Positions 1 to 12,762 of a DNA stretch of 64,000 nucleotides are shown one piece after another. A program made the position numbers and the translations under genes. The DNA comes from Phanerochaete sordida (lineage: Eukaryota; Basidiomycota; Agaricomycetes; Polyporales; Phanerochaetaceae), in contig BPQB01000025.1 in NCBI GenBank assembly GCA_019973155.2, positions 248,001 through 312,000 on the forward strand, given 5' to 3'. Position 1 is the first letter of the stretch. Each line of letters starts with the position of its first letter. The notes below the pieces were generated by a model. The model was not told where the DNA came from, searched no databases, and saw only the letters and a list, made by a program, of their open reading frames with translations.

Positions 1-885
1 CGATTGCACGACCTTCGACGCCACTAAGGGCAAGTGGTTCAAGATCTATGAGGATGGCTTTGACAACGGTCTTTGGGCGACCACCAAGTTGATTGCAAGT
101 GCGTCACGCGCCGCCGTCTGAACCTTGAACTTTAGCAGAGACACCTGACCGTCCACGTATAGACAACTTGGCAGTTACCGTTACTATTCCCGCCGAACTC
201 AAGTCTGGCCAATACGTACGTGTTCATTATGTCACCAGTACGGTACGGTTCTCACACAGGTGCTCTGCAGCTTCTTCGCCACGAACTGTACGGGCTCCCG
301 CGATCCGGTCAGAGATGGTTTGACTAAAGATGACCTGTAGAATTGCCTTGCACGACATCACTCAGCCCCAGTACTACCCAGCCTGCGCGTAAGTTGTGTT
401 CTTCCGATCGGACTAGGACCGGCTTGTGATCCTGACATTCACACAGCCAGATCAACGTTACGGGCGGCGGCAACCAGGAGCCAGACCCCGCGTCTATCGT
501 CAGCATCCCTGGTGTCTACAGCGGCTTCAAGTGGCCCGACATCTGGTCAGAGGACTTCAACTCCTTCGCGCTTCCTTCGCCTGCACTTGCCAAGTTCGCG
601 GCCTCGGCCGCCAGCTCGCCTGCGCCGGCTCCATCTTCACAGGCTCCCGCACCTTCCACATCAAGCTCGCCTGCACCTGCCCCATCTTCGCAGGCTCCTG
701 CGCCAAGCACGACTGCCGCGCCCGCTCCCGGCACCTCCTCTGCCCCCGCGGCTGCGCCGGCCGCGTCCTCCACGGGCAAGGCCAAGTGCAAGGCGCGCAC
801 GACGAAGCGGAGTGCGTCCGAGAAGGCTGCGCGCCGGGCCCGCCGACACGCTGCCGGACACGCGAAGCGCCACCACCAGCACTGA
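1..885 (+). CDS. AA9 lytic polysaccharide monooxygenase, 3' part (5' end outside window)
   Basis: Secreted copper enzyme that cleaves cellulose or related glucans oxidatively. Exons 1-98, 163-215, 271-287, 341-388 and 447-885 join in frame. They give the AA9 hallmarks LLRHELIALH (second copper-ligand region) and QPQYYPACAQINVTGGG (Gln and Tyr of the active site), then IPGVYSGFKWPDIW, where AA9 catalytic domains end. The N-terminal copper-binding His lies upstream of the window. After the catalytic domain comes a Ser/Pro/Ala linker with a duplicated SSPAPAPSSQAPAPST unit. The protein ends in a very basic, His-rich tail (RRARRHAAGHAKRHHQH) rather than a CBM1. The introns are short and canonical. 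The family call is firm; the substrate cannot be told from this part. Confidence 0.9.
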
Positions 886-1840
886 GGCGTGCCCGCGAAC
901 CCGCTGCCCAGCACTGGGCAGAGGGCTCGCCGCGTCGGCGCCGGCTCGCCCTCGCGCAGCACCGCCAGGGATTTTCCTTCGATCTGCTTCCGAGAGGCGC
1001 CGGGTGCCCTGCAGCGGGCGGATTGATTCCGCGAACGTGTTGTTTGTGTGGCACCGGCGGGATCGCCTCTCGCCCGTCCTGTACCGTCGTCTTCGTCATT
1101 CCCGCGTCCGCACATATACCCCCGAAGCCGAAGCCGCTCTCGTCCGCTCGCGTGTCGTTCGTTCTGCCGGCCAGCCCTGCGTGTCGTCGAAGACGTCAGC
1201 ACACGCTTCGCTCACGTTCCGTGTTTCTGCTCCAGTCGTGCTCCAGCTCTCCATTGCTGCTCGCCCGGCCGTCAACACGTTCTGAACGCGTTACCTGCGT
1301 CAGGGCTGATGCCTGATGCGTGAGTGCCAGAATCACAAGGGATTTCAGACATGAGAATGAACAGATTGGCGTGCTCAGATGTGCGCCGAGAGTCTGGAGC
1401 CGCCTGGAAATGCATCGATAGACGTGAGATTAGAGGTCGACCGCTGGAAGGTCGTATAGCAAAGAATAAAGAAATAGATACATGGAGGCCGGGTCCCAGC
1501 CCATAAAGGAATGATAAAGTATGCTAGCGTACATAGCAAAATAGCTATAAAGTAGCTAAATACTAGTAAACGAGTGTGTTCCCTATAGTATGGAGTATAA
1601 CTTGATGGCAAATACAATGTAGTGAGAGTAGTCCAGTGTGTGTGTGCGTGGGAAGGGATACATAACGAGGTGAAATAGATGAAGGCGATAAGGTAAATGA
1701 GATAGTAGTCCATGCTTCCTAGCCAAACAGATTGCTCAATTCACGATGCGCAAAGCGACAGGAGGGTAAAGAACGGCAAAGTTCATGTGTCCACTCACGA
1801 GGGGTCGAGTTGGGTATCGATTGCTGATGGATAACAATGA
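886..1840. other. Intergenic, convergent 3' ends
   Basis: Lies between the stop of the AA9 gene and the stop of the homeodomain gene on the other strand. It holds only overlapping low-complexity reading frames in GC-rich 3' flanking DNA and an AT-rich part around 1440-1720. I see no supported gene. Confidence 0.6.
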
Positions 1841-3372
1841 TTACCGCGAACGGCTCGGAGGCCTGCGTTCAGGTTCGTCGTAACTCCGTCCCCGGTACTG
1901 CGAGGACGAGGGAGGCGAGGGATTGGGACGGCCGTACGAGCCTGGCGGGCCGGGCGCGTAACCGGCGCCGCTCATGGAGATCGAGCTCATGGGGGCCACG
2001 CCCCCGTACGCGCCGCCGCCGCCTGGCAGGGCCTGCGCGGCTGGAGGGCCCCCCGACGAGCCTGCGCCGGGTGCGGGGCCTGCTGTGAATGGCTCTGTGG
2101 CGGGCGGCGGCTGCGTGCTCGCGGCCTGACGACTGCTCTGCCGCATCGCCTGCCTTTTGTTTTGGAACCTGCACCGTTCATTTTGTGAGATTAATGAAAC
2201 CGTAATTACCCCTGGTATAAAGCAGCGGGGTGGGGGCGACGTACCAGATCTGCACACTCCTTGCCGACATCCCCAGCTTTTTGGCTAGCTCTATGCGCTC
2301 CTCGGTCGACGGAAACGCCGTTCGGTTGTAGGTCTCGTTCAGGACCTTGAGCTGCTCCGCATCTGCTCGGAGGATCGGACGTTAGTCTAGTCGGCGGTCA
2401 AACAGGTGAGCTTGGCAGCGCACCTGCCCGCTTGCGTTTCTTCTTGATCGTCGGCTCAACATGATCTGGAGGATCTCGGTACTCCAGTTGCGGCGCCGGA
2501 CGCGCGTATGGGGCCGTGCCATGCATGGAGCCGACGCGCGACGGGATTGTCCGGTCAACGGACATGGAGGGGCGGCGGGGGAGCGTGGACCCGCCTTGCG
2601 TGTCGTATGGGGTTGTAGAGACAGATGATGCGACCATCCGTGGGTCGGAAGAGGCGTAGAATTGTTGTTGTTGCGGGATCTGGCCCGAGGAATACGCTGC
2701 GTACCCTACTGGGTACCCGGTGGTGGATGAGGATCGAATGTGGGGGCCCTGCCCCGTAGGCTGCGAGGGGATCGCCGCCTGGTTGTAGAGCTGACCCCCG
2801 AGCGGAGGGAGCGTGCGCGGGTCATTGGGATTCTGGGGGAATGCCGAGGGCGTCCTCGACTGGTATGTCTGGTAGCCGGGTGTTTGTCCTTGGTACCGTG
2901 TGTCTGACGCGAACTGCGTCGCTTGGGCGTGGTGCGTAGCAGCTACAAGGACATGCGCAGACACAAATGAGGCTTCGGGACGACGATGCCGAGACCCGGA
3001 AGTGACTTACTCGGGTTCGACTGCCATCCTTGCTGCCCGTACTGTCCTAGACCATAGTCACCGCGGGGCTGCGTCGGGTCTTGTGCGAACTGGTTCGTCG
3101 TGTATGTGTCGGGCGCTGTTCGGGGAGACGTCAATGCTTGTTCAATGAAGCATAATAACGGTATGGTACAGACCTGGAGAACGTGAGGTTCGAAACGGGT
3201 GAGGAAGAGGAGGTAGGATAGTGCGCCCACCCTGGCCCATATTAAAGAAACCGCCTCGCCGCGGAGCGCTGTTGGTGTTTGGGGGATTAGGAGTGTTGCC
3301 GGCAACGTTGGGGCTACGTCTTGAATGTCGTCCAAAGCAACCAATATGAAAGTGATCGTCAGGATGCGACAT
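1841..3372 (-). CDS. Homeodomain transcription factor
   Basis: Predicted nuclear DNA-binding regulator of about 422 residues. Five exons read in the order 3174-3372, 3011-3115, 2424-2942, 2245-2362, 1841-2168, all phases closing. A disordered Gln/Ser/Pro-rich N terminus is followed by a basic stretch (KKKRKRA) and a homeodomain at about residues 265-325. Its helix 3 reads SVQIWFQNKRQAMRQ, with the invariant W, F, N and R residues. An intron sits inside the recognition helix, between W and F. The C terminus is Gly/Pro/Ser-rich. Basidiomycete homeodomain proteins of this non-mating-type kind include regulators of fruiting, but which orthologue this is cannot be decided here. It is divergent from the kinase gene, with a 1.1-kb shared upstream region. 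Confidence 0.88.
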
Positions 3373-4498
3373 GGGGACTTATAAGCGAGAGTAAGGTATT
3401 TATCGAAGAAGCCTCTCGAGGATTCTCCGGAGCGTTAAGTACTCGGTGGTATGCAGCATGTAAGGGCCCGTCTGCCTGCCTGAGCACGCGCGGGCAGGGA
3501 TGGACAGCCACGATGTGGGAGTGTGGATGTTGGAGAAAAAGGGGCAACCCGGAGCAAGTGGGCAACTGTCTGCAGGAAGCGAGCAGGATAGGATACGTAC
3601 GTCAGGCAGGATATTCTTGCGGGTCGAATAACGGCGGGGTGATGTGACCAAAGTCTCGGGGGCACTGGACGAGACGTTCCGCGGTGCGTGGCAGTTGGGA
3701 AGCTTGCAGTCCGAGTTCAAGATGCAGTAGATGATCTCATCCGAGCGTGACTAGAAATCTGGGTCGGGAGCCTACCTCGTTTTATACACGCTGTTGGATG
3801 TTGGTTCGGAAGGCCTCGTGTTCGGGTGCGACTTCTGCGGCCTGCTCACGATTGCGGTGTCTGTGGAAAACGGATCAGACTTCCCAGGTTTCAGGGACCG
3901 AGAGGACCCAGGAATGCTGGTCCTCCTCTCCGCACGACGTACCCTGGGCGAGCGGGGGCCCCCACGAGCAGCCGCCGGCGGGTGACCAGCCTTGTGCCCG
4001 CTTTTGGTTTGGAAGACATCGGTTAGCCCGTTGAGCTGATCTCGATTTACAACGCCGCCAATCGAGGTTAGGTGTAACCCGAGCCAAACAAGAAACGTAA
4101 GGCTGCGGTCCTCGACGTCAATTCTTACGAGCCGGTGGCAGCTGATCCAGATCCTAGCTTTGAAGTTCATGAACCTTTGCGGAGAGAAATGAAAAAGGAT
4201 CGACATTATTGGCTCGACGACAGCGACGACGAGGTGCCTGCGGTACCTACGCTTTGCAGCCTCCAGGAGACAAGGTCTCGGCGAGGACGACGGCCCTCCC
4301 AGAGACGGTTTCAGGCCACCCCCGCCGTCACGCCGCGTGCGATCCGCCTTGTCGGCGTGACGGCCCGTGACGTCGGGTCACAGAGATTGCCTAACGCGAA
4401 GATCTGTCTCGAGCTGCGCGAGCACCGCTTCGGCGCTTGTCACGCTTTACGTCCCAGGTTCCGCGACGTCGACGTCCTCGCCGCCGACGAGCGCGACG
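3373..4498. promoter_or_regulatory. Shared upstream region of divergent homeodomain and kinase genes
   Basis: About 1.1 kb between the start codons of two divergent genes. It must contain both promoters and 5' UTRs. Several open frames (for example 4135-4498 on +) exist but show no family resemblance and are probably leader sequence. An unseen 5' non-coding exon of the kinase is possible. Confidence 0.5.
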
Positions 4499-8254
<3,756 letters not shown>

Positions 8255-9479
8255 AGCGTGCCACCGCACCGCGCACAGCGTCCTGCAGCCTCGCAGCAGG
8301 GAGCAGGACGTGGCGCACCTGTGCCCGACCCTGACGGCCTCGCTGTGGCGGAGGCATCCGTGCCCGTCACAGCCCGACGATGCCAGCATCCCGTACCTTC
8401 CTGCGACACCACCGCCTCTCTTACGACTTGTTTACGACGTCTTACGCCTCCCCTCACGACACGTTCACGACCTGCTCACGACCCCAGTCCTATCTAACCT
8501 TTCCTGTATCCCTCGCTGTGCTTTGCCCGGCCTCCTCGAGGTTCGCCGCAAATCCAATATATTTACGCATGTATCTAAGGCTCCTGATCGCCCAATATAA
8601 CTGTATCTGCGATTCCGCCGTGTCATGCGATGCCCGCAGCGCCGCGGTGCCCGGTGCCTGTTGCAGCGGCGTCCGCCGGGGCCACATCCTGAACTCTGCG
8701 TGGCGGGGAAGCCTGCCAGGCGGCGCCCGGCCGTCGTCATCCACCAGGCCCATCGCGCGTGGCAATCTAATCAGTAGTGCCCCCGCAGACGCGCCTCGAG
8801 GCGTGCGCCGACTTCTGGCCGCCGGGTAGCGTCCGCATTCGCAGGTGTCGACCCCGTTCGTCGTCGCCCGCGCTGCCCGGCGCATGCGACGGCCTCGTGT
8901 CGCGGTCCGTAGGTTTGCGGCGCCGCGCGGAGAGCGCGTGGCACGGCGTCCGCGGTGGGCCCCTGTGCGCGGGCCCACGCCAGCCATTCAGTCCAAGGGC
9001 GTGCTAGGGCGCGTGCGCAGCGTGGTTGTCGCATGTAGGCCGTTGTTTGAGTGCGGTGTACACGGCGCACGGTCGCTGTATCGCACGGGACAAGGGTCGA
9101 GCTTCGCCCGCGGTGGCGCCTGGGCAGCGGGCTCCGCACAGCCCGCGCCCGCACGCCGCGCGTGCAGCGGTGCTCTCGTACATAATAGCGCAGCGTGTGC
9201 GATGCGCAACGAGGCTGCGTTCTGCGGCGGCGGCGGCCGTCGGGAGGACAAGGGCTCGCAGGAGACCAGGGCAGGGCGTGAGAGACAAACATACAGACCT
9301 GCCATATGCGGCGGGGAGGCAGCGCCGGATCCGGAAGGTGTTGTCGTTCGTCCTCTTGTCGCGGAGTTTTTCCATCTGAAGAGTCGACGCGGAAGCGTCG
9401 TCAGAGAAGCCAGCATCATTTGTCGATTATATGTACATGTACAAAGCGTCCGTGCGCGCGTGGATACGTTATTCTCCGT
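8255..9479. other. Intergenic between convergent kinase and chitinase
   Basis: Holds both 3' flanks. Long open frames on both strands run through very GC-rich DNA and lack family motifs; I treat them as chance ORFs. The kinase-proximal part carries an 11-nt-spaced ACGAC motif array (listed separately). Confidence 0.55.
8421..8482 (+). repeat. Phased YACGAC motif array downstream of the kinase stop
   Basis: Six copies of TTACGAC/TCACGAC (one is TTACGCC) begin at 8421, 8432, 8442, 8454, 8465 and 8476, so they are spaced 10-12 nt apart. The array starts 166 nt after the kinase stop codon, probably within its 3' UTR. Confidence 0.6.
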
Positions 9480-11235
9480 TTATTCCATCCCGCCGCGCAT
9501 GTTGTCGAACTGGCTGCCCTCGTACTGCAGCCAGTTCGGCGTCGAGTCGAGCGCGCCCATCGCGTCCTTGACGACCGCGACGAGGCTGCGGCCGGGCTGC
9601 GGCTCCTTGCCGGGGCCGCCCTCCATGCCCTCGCGCTCGCCGTTCTTGTCGCCGGAGAGCTCCCAGTACATGCTCCCGCCGAGGCCCTCGCGCGCGATCC
9701 ACGCGCCCTTGGCCGCACCGACCTTCTCGCTGTCGAAGCTCACCATCTCGCGCGTCTGGTAGTTGTACGCCCAGCTCGCGACCGCCGCGTCGTCCTGCAG
9801 CACGTACGCGCCCGGCAGCGGCAGCGCGCGGTAGTCGTACACGCCCGCCTCCCAGCTCCCCGGCCCGATGCCCTGGAAGGGCGCGCCCGGCCCGTCGGTG
9901 TTCATGAAGGAGCGACCGTAGAGCGGGATGCCGAGGATGAGCTTGTGACGAGGTACGCCTTGGTCGGCATACCAGTTGATCGCTTGAGACGCGCTGATGG
10001 GACCGCCAAACAGGTTCGCTTGGTGACCAGCGACGCTATCCCAAGAGCCAGCTGGACACAGGTGAGCGACGCGTATATAGGCGAAGATTGCACACTCACC
10101 GAAGTCGTAAGCCATCATGTTCCAGAAGTCTAGTACTTGATCCATTTCTCGTACGAACAGCTTCTTGTAGTTGTCAGGACCACAGGGTGCAGCGATCTAG
10201 GGTACCCCATGTCAGCCAGGGATGGGGCAGCGAAATTGAGGACCGACTCACTGTCAGAAGGAATCGGTAGTTTGCTCCTTTCTTCGCAGCATGCTGATCC
10301 AGGGCAAAGCGCATTTCGCGCAGGAGCTCGACGTATCCACGCGCTTGCTCCTCGTTCGAAGGGTATTCGTAGTCCACGTCTAGGCCGTCCAGCCCGTGGT
10401 CCTCTAGCAACCGCACTGACGATGCTACGAATTTCGCCCTCAGCGCGGGGTTGACGACGACCGGGTGGAAAGACGGCGAGTACGTCCAGCCACCGATGGA
10501 CAGCAGCACCTTCAGATGGCGGTGTTGCTTCTTCAGCTTGTAGATTGCCTTGAAGTTGCCGTACAGGTTCTTGCCCGTGTCGCCCCACGAGTCGCCCTCG
10601 TAGTGGATCTCCTGGTCTGCCCAGGTGTCCGAGAGGAAGACCTCGCCGCTGTCGGGCCTGATATTCGCGAATGCATACAGGATATGTCTGCGGAGTCTGG
10701 TGGTGAGCAAGCGTCAGTCGGCAAGCCCGCTCCACGCACGTCAAGTCTTGTGCGGGTATCTTGTGTGGTGGGAATTTGCGGCCGTAGATACCCCTGCAGG
10801 ATGTCAGCAGACGTTTCGCAGCCACCTCAAAGCGAGCTCACCAGTTGACGAAGCTGGCGCACCGTCAGCACAGCACCACTCCGAGAACTGCGGAAGCACT
10901 CACTATCCGACGCTGTACTTTCCGTTGCCAGGCATCTCGGTGACGTTTCCAGCACTCGGGGCCGCAATGGCTTTGTCTACGTCTTCTGCTGCCGTCGAGT
11001 TCGTGTCCACAGTAGCGGGTGTGTTCTCTGCGAACGGCCGCCGGTGCGCGACGGACCACTGGCCGGCCTTGAAGGACACGAGCGCGGTGAGGCAAAGGGC
11101 GGCGAGGATGAGGAGCGGGCGCGAGAGCCGCGAGTACTTTGCGCGCGCGGGCTGTGTGGGTGCGGCGGGGTGGTCGAGGGGCGGGTGCTGCTCGTCGGTG
11201 GGGAGAGGTTCGTAGGCAGCCATCGGGGCCGACAT
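9480..11235 (-). CDS. GH18 chitinase with N-terminal membrane anchor
   Basis: Endochitinase-type glycoside hydrolase of about 500 residues. Exons 10904-11235, 10842-10853, 10740-10793, 10252-10687, 10100-10196 and 9480-10051 in sense order. Residues 1-36 are hydrophilic and cytosolic-type, followed by one hydrophobic segment ([20 protein letters not shown]), giving a type II membrane topology instead of a cleaved signal peptide. The barrel starts at [19 protein letters not shown], has the strand SIGGW and the catalytic motif [10 protein letters not shown] (DxxDxDxE, Glu240), and ends with the WELSGD region. No chitin-binding module is present. Exon 2 is only 12 nt long and supplies part of the conserved first strand (YFVNW). 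Sequence style is that of subgroup A (Ech42-like) fungal chitinases. The likely role is cell-wall remodelling or recycling at a membrane; the location is inferred. Confidence 0.92.
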
Positions 11236-11531
11236 CCGCGTCTCTGGGAACGACAGCGCTGTCCCTGAAAGACGCCCGCCAGACGCGTGAAGTCATCCTT
11301 TCCCACGTGGGCATGACCTCAGCTCGCCGCCAGCACGCTGTATGTTTTCTGCAATTTACCTCCGAATACCTCATGAAGGTCACGAAAATCGCCTGTATAT
11401 GTTCTCGTGCGATACCAAGCCTTTGGAGACGATTCGCAGACGAACAAAAGAAGGTAAAAAGCAGAGCAAAGCAACGTAGGCCACAGGTCAACACAGGGTC
11501 GGGTGTACATACTATCAATGTCACCACTTTT

Positions 11532-12375
11532 CTAGCACAAACAAGGCAAGTGTAGCGACTGCATCGAACACGACTCTCCCGAGGGCTGATCATTGCCATA
11601 CTGCAGGTAGATCGTGAAAATGTTGGCGTCGCTCGTCGCGCACGCGAGGAAGTTGAGCTCGCGCGGGTTGTTCGTGATGATGGTATCGCCCTCGAGCTGC
11701 CAGTCCGTCGTCGACGCGCTCGTGTCGAACGTCAGCGGCTTGTACGACGTCGTCGCGTCCGTCTGCACGTTTAGGTACAGCCCCGAGCCGTCCGTCAGCT
11801 GGATCGTGCCGCCAGAGATCGCGAAGTAGCCCGACGAGGCCTCTGGGCCCAGCACCGGCTGGCCCGCTGTCGAGCTGGTTCAGCGACACGTACCGACTGA
11901 CATAGAGACGACGCTGTGCTCACCGTCGTTCTGGAGGTAGAAGTGGAAGACGGGGTCGTTCACCGCGCGGATCTGCGAGCCCGTGGGCGCCGGGGCAGCG
12001 CTCGTCGTGGTCGACGGGCCCGAGGGCGGCGGCGGAGGCGGCACAGCACTGCTCGCAGAGGTCGGCACGCTGGACGCGCTGGATACAGTTGCGGTGCCCG
12101 GGATGCACTGCGAGTAGTCTATCGAGCGTGGTAAGTGACATGGAACTCGGGCGCGCGCATGCAGACTGACATGGGTTCAAGATCGTGCAGGTGCTCCCGG
12201 AGGCGCATGTGGTGCTGCCGGCCCTGCATAGTCATGTTCAGCACGCTTCGGATCAGTAGCGAGGGGCCCATGTGGCGCACCAGCCAGTTCCTCCGCATTG
12301 GCCCCAGACCGGAGACTGCGCCAGAGCGCCGGCAGCAAAACCGAGGAGGGCCGTGAATAGCGTAAAGTTCTTCAT
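11532..12375 (-). CDS. Secreted CBM1 protein with unknown C-terminal domain
   Basis: About 225 residues from exons 12281-12375, 12171-12223, 11924-12118 and 11532-11866. A signal peptide (MKNFTLFTALLGFAAGALAQ) is followed directly by a complete fungal cellulose-binding module (WGQCGGTGWAGSTTC ... PYYSQCIPG) with the aromatic residues of the flat binding face. A Ser/Pro/Thr linker then leads to a domain of about 130 residues (PVLGPEASSGYFAISGG ... HLPCLC) that I cannot assign to a catalytic family. No glycosidase motif is visible, so it may act as a cellulose-targeting accessory or binding protein. A TATATAA box 49 nt upstream of the ATG supports the start. Confidence 0.82.
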
Positions 12376-12762
12376 TGCGTCGCTGTGGGGTCGCGCATAC
12401 CGGATACCCTCCACGTCGATGCTTATATATGGTTGGCCGGCATAATGATGGGCGTACATCGGTACTGGAGAACGCGTGTTACCTCGCGAGATTCTTCCAT
12501 GCCACGCTTCCGCTGGACCTGTACGAACGCATGACCAGGTCAGCCTTTCTTCGCGTATTCCCTGGACATGGCTAAATTTGTATCTTGTATAAGTGTATGT
12601 CCTGCGAAGATGCCTTAGCTCTCTATGGCCGTGTTGTCATCTAGCTGCCAGTCAAAACGCGCTTGATAACGAAGACTCCTACGTACATGACAGGCGCGTG
12701 CTACAGTCGTAAGGGACCTACGGTAAGTCGGCGCCGTGCCAACGAAGACCAGGCAACCACGG
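12376..12762. other. Intergenic
   Basis: Holds the CBM1 gene promoter and the 3' flank of the next minus-strand gene. No further gene is seen. Confidence 0.6.
12424..12430 (-). promoter_or_regulatory. TATA box of the CBM1 gene
   Basis: TATATAA on the minus strand, 49 nt upstream of the CBM1 protein ATG, the distance expected for a fungal core promoter with a short leader. Confidence 0.5.

Noticed and set aside
426..1316. 296- and 257-residue frames overlapping the AA9 3' end
   Set aside because: The AA9 frame is supported by family motifs; the others are alternate frames through the Pro/Ser linker and 3' flank.
8845..9762. 305-residue plus-strand open frame
   Set aside because: It runs antisense into the last exon of the GH18 chitinase and is caused by GC-rich codon use; it has no motif of its own.
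9306..10133. 275-residue plus-strand open frame
   Set aside because: Fully antisense to chitinase coding sequence; composition is Arg/Val/Ala-rich as expected for a shadow frame.
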